A DNA stretch of 64,000 nucleotides from Thalassotalea eurytherma. GTDB lineage: Bacteria > Pseudomonadota > Gammaproteobacteria > Enterobacterales > Alteromonadaceae. Position 1 is the stretch's first letter, and each line of letters starts with the position of its first letter. The position numbers were made by a program, and so were the translations under genes. The stretch spans positions 62,001-126,000 of the forward strand of contig NZ_BSSU01000015.1 of NCBI RefSeq assembly GCF_030161415.1, written 5' to 3'. Below the pieces are notes generated by a model. It did no database searches and was not told the DNA's origin. It was given only the letters and a program-made list of their open reading frames with translations. Below are positions 49,242 through 58,333 of the stretch, in pieces.

Positions 49242-49427
49242 ATGAAGAAGTTAATTCGCTACTTACTGATACTGTCATTACTTGTACTTGCTATCGTATT
49301 TTATAGCCTTGGAAGCATTAACAACTTACTGATTTTATTGATTATTGGGTTTGGTTTAGAAGTTGCCTTTTGGCTACTTGCTTTTAAAGATCACCGTAAA
49401 GAGAAAAACAAACTCACGCGCTCTTGA
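49242..49427 (+). CDS. Small membrane protein, two transmembrane helices
   Basis: A 61-residue protein: basic start MKKLIRYLL, two hydrophobic helices (about 6-25 and 28-48) and a basic tail KDHRKEKNKLTRS, giving both ends in the cytoplasm. An AAGGAG site lies at good distance. It leads the NfeD-SPFH operon, 31 bases before nfeD, and may be an accessory of the SPFH complex. No family recognised. Confidence 0.72.
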   Translation: MKKLIRYLLILSLLVLAIVFYSLGSINNLLILLIIGFGLEVAFWLLAFKDHRKEKNKLTRS

Positions 49428-49458
49428 TAAAAAGAGTACAACAATATCCGGAGGAACT

Positions 49459-49917
49459 ATGGATTTTTTACTATCTTTCGATACTTGGATTGTGTTAACA
49501 ATCGTACTAGCGAGTGCCGAAATTTTTGTGCCTGGAGGAATCTTACTAAACCTAGGTATCGCGTCACTCATCGTAGCACTAGGCATCAGAACTAGCCTAC
49601 TTACTGACGGTGTTGCCGTTCTTACTACTTGGTTTATTAGCGCCACTATTTTACTTTTCATTGGCTATTACGTAACCAATAAATTATTCCCTTCTCGTCA
49701 GCGAATAGACAATGTCGATGAAGAGCTCGATGTTTTTGGTCAAGAAGTCAAAGTAACTGAAACTATTGGCCCTGGGCATCAAAAAGGCCGCGTTGACTTT
49801 CAAGGAACGTCTTGGACAGCGCTTGGTGACGGCAGCAAGATTGAAGAAGGAACGACTGCAGTCATCATATGTAAAGAAAACATTTCTTTAGTTGTTGAAC
49901 CTAAAACAGCTAATTAA
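49459..49917 (+). CDS. NfeD-like membrane protein with OB-fold domain
   Basis: A 152-residue protein of the short (NfeD1b/YbbK-partner) type: three or four transmembrane helices (1-75; ASAEIFVPGGILLNLGIASLIVAL) and a soluble OB-fold domain from ELDVFGQEVKVTETIGPGHQKGRVDFQGTSWTALGDG. NfeD proteins partner with SPFH proteins in membrane microdomain or membrane-quality roles. The start is at 49459, after CCGGAGGA; the frame is open upstream into the previous gene. Confidence 0.88.
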   Translation: MDFLLSFDTWIVLTIVLASAEIFVPGGILLNLGIASLIVALGIRTSLLTDGVAVLTTWFISATILLFIGYYVTNKLFPSRQRIDNVDEELDVFGQEVKVTETIGPGHQKGRVDFQGTSWTALGDGSKIEEGTTAVIICKENISLVVEPKTAN

Positions 49918-49944
49918 TTTTAAAACATAGCAAAGGAGTTACCT

Positions 49945-50865
49945 ATGTTAGCAACAATGACCTTTGGTCTTTTATTCCTACTGTTCATTTTATTGAAACT
50001 CATACTTGTCGTGGAAATGAGAGAAGTATGTATTATTGAACGTTTAGGCAAGTTTAGGGCTGTTATGCAGCCTGGCGTACATTTTCTAATACCATTTATT
50101 GACCGCGTAGCTTATCGCCATGAAACGCGTGAACAAGTATTAGATATTCCCGCACAAAGCTGTATTTCAAAAGATAATATTCAAATCAATGTTGATGGTC
50201 TTGTCTATATCAAAGTAATGGATGGCATGAAAGCCAGCTACGGCATTGAAGACTACCGCACAGCAAGTGTTAACTTAGCGCAAACAACGATGCGTAGCGA
50301 GATTGGTAAGCTTAATTTAAGTGAAACCTTTTCTGAGCGCGATACGTTAAATGAAACAATTGTCCGAGAAATTGATAAAGCATCAGATCCTTGGGGTATC
50401 AAAGTATTGCGTTATGAGGTACGAAATATAACGCCTTCTCCTAACGTGATTCATACCCTTGAAAAACAAATGGAAGCAGAACGAGCAAAACGTGCTGAAA
50501 TCACGCTTGCCGAAGCTGAACGTGAATCAACAATCAACCTTTCTGAAGGTGAAAGACAAGAAGCAATTAACCTTTCTGAAGGTGACAAGCAACGTCAAAT
50601 AAATGAAGCGGAAGGTAAAGCAAAAGAAATAGAGATCCTAACCCAAGCTTCAGCACAAGGCGTTAGCATGATCGCGAAAGCGGTGCAAAAAGAAGGCGGA
50701 GATAATGCGATTAAGATGCGCTTAATGGAGCAATATATTAATCAAACAGGTGATATTTTAGCGAATGCTGACATTTCAGTGTTACCAACTGAAATAGCCA
50801 AACTTGAAGGCTTTTTTGAAGGTATGGATAAAGTCACTGCCGCAACGCAAGGAGGTAAAGCATAA
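49945..50865 (+). CDS. SPFH/Band 7 stomatin-like protein (QmcA type), paralog 1
   Basis: A 306-residue protein with an N-terminal membrane anchor (1-25), an SPFH domain (VCIIERLGKFRAVMQPGVHFLIPFIDRV to about 190) and a coiled, charged C-terminal part with repeats of NLSEGE/AEGKAKEIE. It forms large oligomeric rings or cages at the inner membrane in this family, often with NfeD. AAGGAG precedes the start. The stop overlaps the next paralog's start by one base (TAATG). Confidence 0.92.
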   Translation: MLATMTFGLLFLLFILLKLILVVEMREVCIIERLGKFRAVMQPGVHFLIPFIDRVAYRHETREQVLDIPAQSCISKDNIQINVDGLVYIKVMDGMKASYGIEDYRTASVNLAQTTMRSEIGKLNLSETFSERDTLNETIVREIDKASDPWGIKVLRYEVRNITPSPNVIHTLEKQMEAERAKRAEITLAEAERESTINLSEGERQEAINLSEGDKQRQINEAEGKAKEIEILTQASAQGVSMIAKAVQKEGGDNAIKMRLMEQYINQTGDILANADISVLPTEIAKLEGFFEGMDKVTAATQGGKA

Positions 50866-51800
50866 TGCCTATTTCACAATCACAATTCGACCTGTTTATT
50901 CTTGCAATATGGGGCTCTATCTTTTTTTATGTGGCGTTTAAATTTGTTAAATCTATTTGTTTAGTACCAACTAAGAAGGCGTATGTTGTAGAGCGTCTTG
51001 GAAAGTACCGCTCTACGTTGGAAGCAGGTTTCCATCTGTTACTGCCATTCATTGATCGTGTTGCTTATATCCATGACTTGAAAGAAGAAACCATCAATGT
51101 ACCGCCACAAGAGTGTTTTTCTCGTGACGAGGTCAACGTAGAAGTTGATGGCGTAATTTACATTCAAGTTGTTGATCCTATCAAGGCTAGTTACGGCATT
51201 ACTGACTACCGATTTGCTGCGACGCAACTCGCCCAAACAACAACACGCTCAGTTATCGGTACCCTCGATCTTGATCGTACATTCGAAGAGCGTGATGTTA
51301 TCAGTGCTAAAGTTGTAGAGGTACTCGACAGAGCAGGTGAAAGCTGGGGTGTTCGTGTTCACCGTTACGAAATTAAAAATATCGCGCCACCATTAACGGT
51401 AAAAAACGCAATGGAATTACAAGTAAATGCCGAGCGTGAACGCCGAGCAATTCTTGCTAAATCTTTGGGTGATAAAACAAGCCGAATTAACCGTTCAGAA
51501 GGTTTACGACGTGAAATGATCAACCTTTCTGAAGGTGAAAAACAGCGCCGTATTAACTCTGCAGAAGGTAAAGCAGCGGAAATTTATGCTATTGCCGAAG
51601 CCACCAGTAACGCCATAGAAAAAATGGCGAACGTTATTTCACAAGAAGGTGGGCAACAGGCGATAGAAATGCAACTTTCAGAGCAATACTTAACAAAAAT
51701 GAAAGGGTTAAGTAATGAAAGCAGAAAAGTCATTCTCCCTGCAAATTTACTTAATTTTGAGCAATGGCTAAGTACCATGGGGCTCAATAAAAATAAATAG
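50865..51800 (+). CDS. SPFH/Band 7 stomatin-like protein (QmcA type), paralog 2
   Basis: A 311-residue paralog of the previous gene: membrane anchor (about 8-30), SPFH domain (AYVVERLGKYRSTLEAGFHLLLPFIDRVAYIHD) and a C-terminal coiled part with the same NLSEGEKQRRIN and AEGKAAEIYAI motifs. Translational coupling to paralog 1 suggests a hetero-oligomer, as with HflK/HflC. It lacks the HflK/HflC-specific N-terminal features, so stomatin/QmcA is preferred. Confidence 0.92.
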   Translation: MPISQSQFDLFILAIWGSIFFYVAFKFVKSICLVPTKKAYVVERLGKYRSTLEAGFHLLLPFIDRVAYIHDLKEETINVPPQECFSRDEVNVEVDGVIYIQVVDPIKASYGITDYRFAATQLAQTTTRSVIGTLDLDRTFEERDVISAKVVEVLDRAGESWGVRVHRYEIKNIAPPLTVKNAMELQVNAERERRAILAKSLGDKTSRINRSEGLRREMINLSEGEKQRRINSAEGKAAEIYAIAEATSNAIEKMANVISQEGGQQAIEMQLSEQYLTKMKGLSNESRKVILPANLLNFEQWLSTMGLNKNK

Positions 51801-51857
51801 TCGCTGTTTCGATGCTCTCTGTCGAAACAACAAACACCATAACTAAGGAGTTTTGAA

Positions 51858-52253
51858 ATGAAATACATGACATTAATTCTATCGCTATTTATATCGGCGC
51901 AGGTGTTGGCAATGAATTCACAGGGCCTGCAAATAGCAAATGACTGGCTTAAAGTTATAGATGCGGGTGACTATAGCCAAAGCTGGCATCAGACCGACGA
52001 TTTCTTTAAAGCACAGTTACCACAAGAGAAATGGCAAAGCGCATTGCAGGACGTTAGAACCCCATTAGGAGAAGTAAGGTCGCGCACAGAAATAAGTAAC
52101 AACGCTTATAACGCTTTACCTGGTGTACCTGATGGAGAGTATCTTGTCATCCAATATAAAACGGAATTTGAACATAAAGCGTCATCGATTGAGACGTTAA
52201 CATTGAGTAAAAAAAGTGGTCAATGGATGCCAGTTGGTTACTTTATTAAGTAA
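51858..52253 (+). CDS. DUF4019-type periplasmic protein
   Basis: A 131-residue exported protein with a signal peptide (MKYMTLILSLFISAQVLA) and a DUF4019 domain: ANDWLKVIDAGDYSQSWHQTDDFFKAQLPQEKWQSAL, GEVRSRTEIS, and VIQYKTEFEHKASSIETLTL with a GQWMPVGYFIK end. Fold resembles NTF2/cystatin-like proteins; function unknown. AAGGAG precedes the start, 57 bases after SPFH paralog 2, and a terminator follows, so it is likely the last gene of this operon. Confidence 0.8.
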   Translation: MKYMTLILSLFISAQVLAMNSQGLQIANDWLKVIDAGDYSQSWHQTDDFFKAQLPQEKWQSALQDVRTPLGEVRSRTEISNNAYNALPGVPDGEYLVIQYKTEFEHKASSIETLTLSKKSGQWMPVGYFIK

Positions 52254-52277
52254 TAAGCAGGGTCATCTAAAGCTTAG

Positions 52278-52309
52278 AAAAAGAGGCTAATTTTATTAGC
52301 CTCTTTTTT
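52278..52309. terminator. Bidirectional rho-independent terminator
   Basis: AAAAGAGGCTAA-TTTTA-TTAGCCTCTTTTTT hairpin between the DUF4019 gene and the convergent small membrane protein gene. Confidence 0.88.
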
Positions 52310-52607
52310 AATGGCTAATGGTAAATACAATCGAAAAAACAAGCGCGATAGAGCAAATAACCAGTACTTTGTCAGATAAAACAATACGACCTTTAACCGC
52401 ATCCTTTCTAATATAAGCAAATAATTTATAACTAAGTGCTGACAATAATGCACATATGATATGCACGACCACCGTTCGAATCGCTAAATTTTCTTCCCAT
52501 AAAAAAACAGGGCCAGAATAACTCACAAAGAATAAATCCATGATGGACACATGAGCAAATAATGCAAGAAACAAAAAGGCGAGTGAATATTTAGCGCGAA
52601 ACGACAT
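52308..52607 (-). CDS. Small membrane protein, three transmembrane helices
   Basis: A 99-residue protein with hydrophobic segments at about 5-27, 40-62 and 77-97 and a basic loop (RKDAVKGR). No family recognised. It is a single gene; coding status is supported by consistent membrane topology and by the terminator that overlaps its stop. Confidence 0.6.
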   Translation of the reverse strand: MSFRAKYSLAFLFLALFAHVSIMDLFFVSYSGPVFLWEENLAIRTVVVHIICALLSALSYKLFAYIRKDAVKGRIVLSDKVLVICSIALVFSIVFTISH

Positions 52608-52685
52608 AACAAAAAGAGATAAACAACAGTAACCCCATCATACGCAGATTTTTTTAGACAAGCAAAGGCAGACGTTAATTCACCG

Positions 52686-53516
52686 TTACTTCGATGTTGC
52701 TATCCACTGCACTAAATCAGGTATTTCAAACTGATAACCTAGTCGATTTGTTGAATCTATCCCAATAATACGTTTATAACCTGCCTCTTTATCAGAGATA
52801 TCAAACGCGGGTTCAGGTTGACCTAATACCTTTGCAGACTGCTGATAAAAATTGGCTTTAGTTGCATTGGTTTCACTAACACCGTGATAGATACCTGAAA
52901 CCTCATTACAGCTAACCAAACACGCTAACAAGCCAACCGCATCGACTTTGTGAATTAAATTCACAGGAGCATTACCTTGTGTGTATTGCTTAGTCTGCTT
53001 GAAAAAACGTCCAGGATGACGATCCTCACCAACTAAGCCTGACATTCGAATGACGGCGGTTTGCATAGCTGTGCTATCAACGCCAAGTACGAGTTGTTCA
53101 GCCTGAGCTAAAACATCCACTTTCGGCGCACTAAGATCTAGAGCAGCGGACTCATTTACGTCACCCGTTAGGCCATTTAATACTGCCGTAGAGCTCACTA
53201 AGATAATGCGCTTTACTTTTAACTGCTTTGCTAGCGTAACTAATTGTTCTATTTTTAGCGGGTAATCAATTTTCCCTTTTCTCAATTGCGGTGTTATTGA
53301 GATAACCCATGTATCTGCGCTTAATTGCTCAAATACTGCTTCATCAGGCTCATTGTCAAAGGGTAGTACGAGTTTTATGCCACGAATACCTAAACCTTGT
53401 AGTTTTTGTAATGACACGTCACTTTGACAAGTACCAACTACGTTTACACTTTCTTTGAGCAAATGTGTGGCTAACGCGCTACCTAGCCACCCACAGCCAA
53501 TAATCGCTACTGACAT
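52686..53516 (-). CDS. NAD(P)-binding SDR/epimerase-like protein (YeeZ type)
   Basis: A 276-residue Rossmann protein with IIGCGWLGSALATHLL (dinucleotide-binding GxGxxG), LVSSTAVLNG where a catalytic serine/threonine would sit, and RMSGLVGEDRHPGRFF. The classical YxxxK pair is not evident, as in the atypical SDR family of YeeZ. Substrate unknown. Its start overlaps the stop of the NTF2-like gene upstream by one base. Confidence 0.8.
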   Translation of the reverse strand: MSVAIIGCGWLGSALATHLLKESVNVVGTCQSDVSLQKLQGLGIRGIKLVLPFDNEPDEAVFEQLSADTWVISITPQLRKGKIDYPLKIEQLVTLAKQLKVKRIILVSSTAVLNGLTGDVNESAALDLSAPKVDVLAQAEQLVLGVDSTAMQTAVIRMSGLVGEDRHPGRFFKQTKQYTQGNAPVNLIHKVDAVGLLACLVSCNEVSGIYHGVSETNATKANFYQQSAKVLGQPEPAFDISDKEAGYKRIIGIDSTNRLGYQFEIPDLVQWIATSK

Positions 53517-53998
53517 TATTTATCCTGTATTTTATTAAATTGCTTAATTTGCTTTACTACATCGCCAGCAAGCCCATTCGGCACAGGAATAGATAAATTG
53601 TATTGCATCAATTGCCAACTCGCCCCTACTTTAACCAACACACCCGAACCACGACATTGGCCATATTTTTTATGGCTTAATAGTTCATCAAAGAAAAGGA
53701 TTTCACTAGATACCTTAGTGATATTTTGCTCTGTTGGCGTATAACGCCAGCCGATTCCTTTAGAAAAGTATGGCCTAACAAAGCCTTCAAAAGCTTGCTT
53801 TGTCCATCGCTCTGAACCATCAGTACCAAGAAAAATAAAGTCATCATGCATTAGTTGAAAATATGCCTCTTGATTAGCATTAGCGGCAGCTTGATGAAAG
53901 TGGTTTAATGTTGCTTTGGCTTCATGTTGGTAACTTGTCGCAGACACTACGCTACTAAACAATAAAAACAAACATCCAAGTATTAATTGATTTTTCAT
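53516..53998 (-). CDS. Exported NTF2-like (SnoaL/DUF4440-type) protein
   Basis: A 160-residue protein with a signal peptide (LILGCLFLLFSSVVSA) and an NTF2-like domain: LNHFHQAAANANQEAYFQLMHDDFIFLGTDGSERW, RPYFSKGIGWRYTPTEQ, RGSGVLVKVGASWQLMQYNLSIPVPN. Similar proteins have no proven enzyme activity. It overlaps the thioesterase gene by 4 bases (ATGA) and the SDR gene by 1 base, so it belongs to a coupled three-gene unit. Confidence 0.78.
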   Translation of the reverse strand: MKNQLILGCLFLLFSSVVSATSYQHEAKATLNHFHQAAANANQEAYFQLMHDDFIFLGTDGSERWTKQAFEGFVRPYFSKGIGWRYTPTEQNITKVSSEILFFDELLSHKKYGQCRGSGVLVKVGASWQLMQYNLSIPVPNGLAGDVVKQIKQFNKIQDK

Positions 53999-54912
53999 TC
54001 TTCACCCTTTTTAGGTATCACAACATAAGTACCCGTAAACTCAGCGGCTAAGATATCACCACTGTATACCTGACAGACGATATGTACTTTTGCTTTCTTA
54101 TTTTTCGCGACGTTTTGGTAATTTTCTTCGATATTCGTTTGATCAACAACCGCATACGCATGAGCGGGGATTGGCGCTAAATATTTAATACTGCCTTTCC
54201 CTAGCACGATATCGCCTGACAACCCTTGCTGTTCAAGTTGCAGATTTACCCAGCCCCAACCGGTCAACGTTGCTAACGTATTGATACTGCCTGCAAACAT
54301 TGTGTCATGGAGGTTTTTATTAAAAGCTAAGTCGCAACTTGTCATCAATTTATCTTTTGTTGCTGATAACACCCTAATCCCCATTGCCTTACTCATCGGG
54401 ATTGTCGCATACCAGGTTTTAACCAGTTGTTGCACGGCACTTGTTAGAACGGGCTCAGCTAAAACTTTTTCCATTTTGTAGTGCTGAATTTCATCATACA
54501 ACACATGGGATTTACCCTGATTGGTATAGCCTTGAGATAGATAAAAAGCCAACGCATTCTCTCGGGCATTTAACTCTATTTTATGTAACCCTAATTCGCC
54601 TGCCTTTTGCTCACACGCTACCATTATTTGACGACCTAATCCTTGCCCCTGGTAAGCTGGTGAAACCGCAACATATCGAACTTGACCAAGCGTTTGATTA
54701 ACTTGATGCAACCTCGCTACTGCGATGATATGGTTATCTTTATCAGTGATCATAAAGTGGTGGCTAATCTCTTCGAGATTATCAAGTTCACTTCCCTGAG
54801 GTTGATGCCAAGGGGCACGGAGGTGTTGCCAACGAAAATGAAGATACTGTTGTTTTTCTTGCTTACCACTTGGCGAGGTTAATTGTCTCATTAGCTCGGC
54901 TTTACATGTCAT
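53995..54912 (-). CDS. GNAT acetyltransferase-YiiD thioesterase fusion (FabY-like)
   Basis: A 305-residue two-domain protein. The N-terminal GNAT domain has VRYVAVSPAYQGQGLGRQIMVACEQKA and KIELNARENALAFYLSQGY. The C-terminal domain (from about 155) is a YiiD_C hotdog-fold thioesterase-like domain (FAGSINTLATLTGWGWVNLQL). E. coli FabY (YiiD) has this build and supports fatty-acid initiation. Location near dtd and yihY matches the E. coli order. First gene of a coupled unit with the NTF2-like and SDR genes. Confidence 0.85.
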   Translation of the reverse strand: MTCKAELMRQLTSPSGKQEKQQYLHFRWQHLRAPWHQPQGSELDNLEEISHHFMITDKDNHIIAVARLHQVNQTLGQVRYVAVSPAYQGQGLGRQIMVACEQKAGELGLHKIELNARENALAFYLSQGYTNQGKSHVLYDEIQHYKMEKVLAEPVLTSAVQQLVKTWYATIPMSKAMGIRVLSATKDKLMTSCDLAFNKNLHDTMFAGSINTLATLTGWGWVNLQLEQQGLSGDIVLGKGSIKYLAPIPAHAYAVVDQTNIEENYQNVAKNKKAKVHIVCQVYSGDILAAEFTGTYVVIPKKGEE

Positions 54913-54927
54913 TATATTTGGGAAATT

Positions 54928-55719
54928 ATGCGCTTATTAAACCACATAAAAACTGGAAAGGTTATCCGATTAGTCAACCAAGACAAACAAAGGTTGGTGA
55001 TTATGGAAGATAAACATTACCGTTGGTTAATTTTCGACGCTATTATTCAAAGTGTAATGCTAAAACGTGCGCCCAATCGTGTACTGATGCCCCATCAACA
55101 AGCCTTGTTAATACCACTGCTATTTACCAAACCTTCTCGTATTATTGAACTCGGTTTAGGCGGCGGTAATTTTACGCGCTCCATTAAAGCCCTTTCACCA
55201 AATAGCCAGTTGATTACGGCTGAAAACGACAAAGACGTCATACGCGCCTTTGATGATTACTTTAACCCTGAGGCAATACGTTTTGATATTAGACACCAAA
55301 CAGGAGAGCAATTATTAGTAGAGCAACATAATAAGTTTGATTGGGTGGTATGTGATATTTATGATCATGATAATCATCACTTTATGGAGCAAATAAAACA
55401 ATCATTGCTGACGCAACAATCACCAACATATTGGACAATTAACCTACCTGATATGCCGGAAAATAAACTCAACAAATTACTTGAATCGCTTCGTGTAATT
55501 ACGCAACAAGTCTTAGACACTATGCGCATGAGTTATCAAGTAAATTACCTTGAAGTTCCTCGCTTCAAAAATGTCATTATTTATATCTTCCCTCTACCGC
55601 TAGTTAGGTTGTTACCGGAAGAATGCTTATTACCACTCCACTTTGCTCGACGACTAACTGTTGCCTGGCAACATACTATTCAGGTTGGCCCCTTCCAATC
55701 TAGCCTTGCAAGTGAATAG
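54928..55719 (+). CDS. Spermidine synthase-like (SpeE-fold) methyltransferase-type protein
   Basis: A 263-residue protein of the polyamine-synthase fold: IIELGLGGGNFTRSIKAL (nucleotide/dcSAM loop), ITAENDKDVIRAF (acidic residue of the second strand) and WVVCDIYDHDNHHF. Key aspartates of true SpeE for the amine substrate are not clearly kept, so the substrate is unknown. Its start lies 15 bases from that of the divergent FabY-like gene, and its 3' end overlaps dtd by 20 bases in convergent orientation. Confidence 0.75.
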   Translation: MRLLNHIKTGKVIRLVNQDKQRLVIMEDKHYRWLIFDAIIQSVMLKRAPNRVLMPHQQALLIPLLFTKPSRIIELGLGGGNFTRSIKALSPNSQLITAENDKDVIRAFDDYFNPEAIRFDIRHQTGEQLLVEQHNKFDWVVCDIYDHDNHHFMEQIKQSLLTQQSPTYWTINLPDMPENKLNKLLESLRVITQQVLDTMRMSYQVNYLEVPRFKNVIIYIFPLPLVRLLPEECLLPLHFARRLTVAWQHTIQVGPFQSSLASE

Positions 55720-56143
55720 TCACAGGGCCATCATTAACTAGCGCTACTTGCATATCTGCACCAAATTGCCCCGTCGGCACCCTAAAGCCTAACTCTCTCA
55801 AGCATCGACAAAAATATTGATAATATTCATCGCCCATTTGCGGTGATGCGGCTGAGGTGAAACTTGGTCTTAACCCTTTACGGGTATCTGCTGCAAGCGT
55901 AAATTGAGAGACCACTAAAATATCACCGTTGACCTGCTCAACATTTAAATTCATTTTGCCATTGTCATCTTCAAAAATGCGGTATTTTGCAACCTTTTGC
56001 GCTAACCGCTGAACATTTTCTTTAGTATCTTCTGGTTCTACCGCTAATAGAACAAGTAACCCTTTATTGATTTTTCCAATTATTTCGTTATCGACACAGA
56101 CACTCGCTCGACTAACTCGTTGAAGTAAGGCAATCACAAACAT
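55700..56143 (-). CDS. dtd: D-aminoacyl-tRNA deacylase
   Basis: A 147-residue DTD that hydrolyses D-aminoacyl-tRNA (and glycyl-tRNA-Ala). Both signature motifs are present: VSQFTLAAD with SQ and the C-terminal NDGPVTIHLQ with the GP dipeptide. The N-terminus (IALLQRVSRASVCVD) is standard, with two extra residues. It is 6 bases downstream of pip. Confidence 0.96.
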   Translation of the reverse strand: MFVIALLQRVSRASVCVDNEIIGKINKGLLVLLAVEPEDTKENVQRLAQKVAKYRIFEDDNGKMNLNVEQVNGDILVVSQFTLAADTRKGLRPSFTSAASPQMGDEYYQYFCRCLRELGFRVPTGQFGADMQVALVNDGPVTIHLQG

Positions 56144-56149
56144 ACCTCA

Positions 56150-57109
56150 TTAACTAACATTGATAAATTGCGCCATTTGGTCGGTTGCTTTACAAAATGC
56201 ATCAATGGTTTGTCGTTCAAAGCCACTATGACCCGCTACCGGCAACACCTGAAGCTTTGCATTTTGCCAAACATTGGCAAGCTCAAAGGCGACACTTAAT
56301 TGGCAAATCATGTCATATCTGCCATGTAAAATAAATGCAGGTAAATGGCTAATTTTATGAATTTTTCCTAGCAACTCGCCATCTTTTAGGTAACTTTTGT
56401 GGTAAAAAAAGTGAGCTGATTGCATCGCTAAACAATGGGCTGTATGCGGATCTTCAACATCCATAATAGAATCTGCCTGATGCTCAATCGACGACATTCT
56501 ACTTTCAAATAAAAACCAAGCTTTGCAGGCAGCAATCGCAGCGACTTCATTATCACTAGTCACTAATTCGTAATATGCTGACAAAGGATCTTGTCGTTGC
56601 TGTTCATTAAGTAGCGAAATAAAATCTTGGTAATATTCAGGAAAGAATTTCGCAACACCATTGGAGCGATAGAGCCAATCATACTCTGCCTGGCTTGCCA
56701 AAAATACGCCGCGTAAAATAAACCCTAAGCACTGCTGGGGGTAACGAACTCCATAAGCGATAGCAAGTGTTGTGCCCCAAGAACCGCCAGCCACCAACCA
56801 ATGCTTAATGTTAAAGTAACGCCTGATGTGCTCAATGTCGTGAACAAGAGCATCGAGATCAACCGCTTCGATACTGGGTGAAGGCAGGCTTCTGCCGCAC
56901 CCTCGCTGATCAAACAGAATAATGTGATATTTCTCAGGGTCAAAGTATCGACGAAAATCACTACTTGCACCAGCGCCGGGGCCACCATGACAATAAATCA
57001 CAGGTATTCCATGTCGATTTCCAGCGTCTTCAACATAGATTTGATGAGTATCACTGACCTTAAGAAAGTGGGTACCATTTGGTGTGATTTTGGGGTACAG
57101 GTGCTTCAA
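56150..57109 (-). CDS. pip: Proline iminopeptidase (prolyl aminopeptidase)
   Basis: A 319-residue alpha/beta hydrolase of peptidase family S33: oxyanion HGGPGAG, FDQRGCGRS, the nucleophile elbow GGSWGTTLA (serine), the acid in LHGRYDMICQ and a histidine in AGHSGFE. It removes N-terminal proline from peptides. Between yihY and dtd. Confidence 0.93.
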   Translation of the reverse strand: MKHLYPKITPNGTHFLKVSDTHQIYVEDAGNRHGIPVIYCHGGPGAGASSDFRRYFDPEKYHIILFDQRGCGRSLPSPSIEAVDLDALVHDIEHIRRYFNIKHWLVAGGSWGTTLAIAYGVRYPQQCLGFILRGVFLASQAEYDWLYRSNGVAKFFPEYYQDFISLLNEQQRQDPLSAYYELVTSDNEVAAIAACKAWFLFESRMSSIEHQADSIMDVEDPHTAHCLAMQSAHFFYHKSYLKDGELLGKIHKISHLPAFILHGRYDMICQLSVAFELANVWQNAKLQVLPVAGHSGFERQTIDAFCKATDQMAQFINVS

Positions 57110-57149
57110 CGTTACGCCTTATTATCGACCATGAGATAAGTTTAGCTAA

Positions 57150-57998
57150 TTATTCTTCGCTGTGCGCAATTCCTGTTGTTCTTGATTCTACAGTAACCGT
57201 AAACAAGGCACCTAAAAGCACAATTAACCAAGAAAGATATACCCAGGCAAATAAAATAGGGATGGTCGCTAATGCGCCATAAATAGCTTCATAAGACGGT
57301 AATAACGTTATATAAAGTGCAAAACCTTTCTTCGCTATCTCAAAGAGTATTGCCGCGAAAATAGCACCTTTAATTGCGTGCGTAAATCTGACTTCTTTGT
57401 TTGGCACAACCATATACAAAAATAAGAAAGCTAACGTAGAAGCAACTAATGGCAATACCCTAACAAAAAAATGTTGAAGACCTGACAATGCACTATCACT
57501 AAACGTAACCAATGAAATTAAATAGGAAGTGCCAGCTAAACTTGCACCTGCCAACAGTGGGCCCAAGGTTAATACCATCCAATAAGTAGAAAATGCCGTT
57601 ACGACGCGACGCTTTTTATCTACACCCCAGATTTTATTTAAGGTTCGGTCGATGGCAGAAATAAGCAATAAAGCAAATAAGAAAAGAAAGCTCACCGCGA
57701 CCGCAGACATTCTCGATGCATTTTTCACAAAGCCCGTTAAGTGCTCCTTCACAACATCGCCAGCTGTCGGTACAAGGTTTTGATAAAGGAAGTTTTCAAT
57801 TGCTAATTGAATATCACCAAATATAGGAAATGCAGTCATCATTGAAAACATAACAAGCAATAACGGCACTAATGACATTAATGTCACGTAGGATAAATAA
57901 CCAGCGTTGACATGCGCTTCAGCCTGCGAAATATTTCGAACAAAGGCGACGAGAAAAGCGCGGCATTGAACTGACCAAGCTTTTATATCAAATTCCAT
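57150..57998 (-). CDS. YihY/BrkB family inner-membrane protein
   Basis: A 282-residue protein with six transmembrane helices and the family motifs [37 protein letters not shown], and [42 protein letters not shown]. Despite the old RNase BN label, this family is an uncharacterised membrane protein. First of the yihY-pip-dtd minus-strand run. Confidence 0.93.
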   Translation of the reverse strand: MEFDIKAWSVQCRAFLVAFVRNISQAEAHVNAGYLSYVTLMSLVPLLLVMFSMMTAFPIFGDIQLAIENFLYQNLVPTAGDVVKEHLTGFVKNASRMSAVAVSFLFLFALLLISAIDRTLNKIWGVDKKRRVVTAFSTYWMVLTLGPLLAGASLAGTSYLISLVTFSDSALSGLQHFFVRVLPLVASTLAFLFLYMVVPNKEVRFTHAIKGAIFAAILFEIAKKGFALYITLLPSYEAIYGALATIPILFAWVYLSWLIVLLGALFTVTVESRTTGIAHSEE

Positions 57999-58097
57999 AA
58001 TTATCCCAATATCTACTTAATTTTTTAAATAATCACTGTATATTAAGATACTTACCTATAATTGTTTAGATAACAACTAAAAGCTTAAGGAGAGTTT

Positions 58098-58325
58098 ATG
58101 TCAGGGCAAGGTTCTGGTGGTAATGTATTAGCTGCAATCTGTAGTTTTTTTATTTCAGGTTTAGGTCAATTAGTTCAAGGACGAATTGGTGCTGCAGTTA
58201 TGTTTTTCTTATTCACTTGGGTTAGCTATGCATTAGCGGCTACAGGTGTTTTATTCTTTATGGCGTTACCTGGATTTATTTTCCATGTGTGGTCAATTAT
58301 TGACGCTGCCAAATTTAAAGGCTGA
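58098..58325 (+). CDS. Small membrane protein (TM2-like)
   Basis: A 75-residue protein with two or three hydrophobic helices and a GLGQLVQGRIGAAVMFF turn, the G-Q/G-R pattern of TM2-like small membrane proteins. It ends IIDAAKFKG. AAGGAG precedes the start. It lies 8 bases before the DUF2959 gene, with which it is probably cotranscribed. Confidence 0.78.
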   Translation: MSGQGSGGNVLAAICSFFISGLGQLVQGRIGAAVMFFLFTWVSYALAATGVLFFMALPGFIFHVWSIIDAAKFKG

Positions 58326-58333
58326 GGTGAATC

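Noticed and set aside
50865-51800. SPFH pair as HflK/HflC
   Set aside because: No glycine-rich HflK N-terminus and no hfq-hflX context; NfeD partner indicates stomatin/QmcA type.
57150-57998. Ribonuclease BN annotation for the YihY-like protein
   Set aside because: The label is historical; sequence shows a six-helix membrane protein without nuclease motifs.
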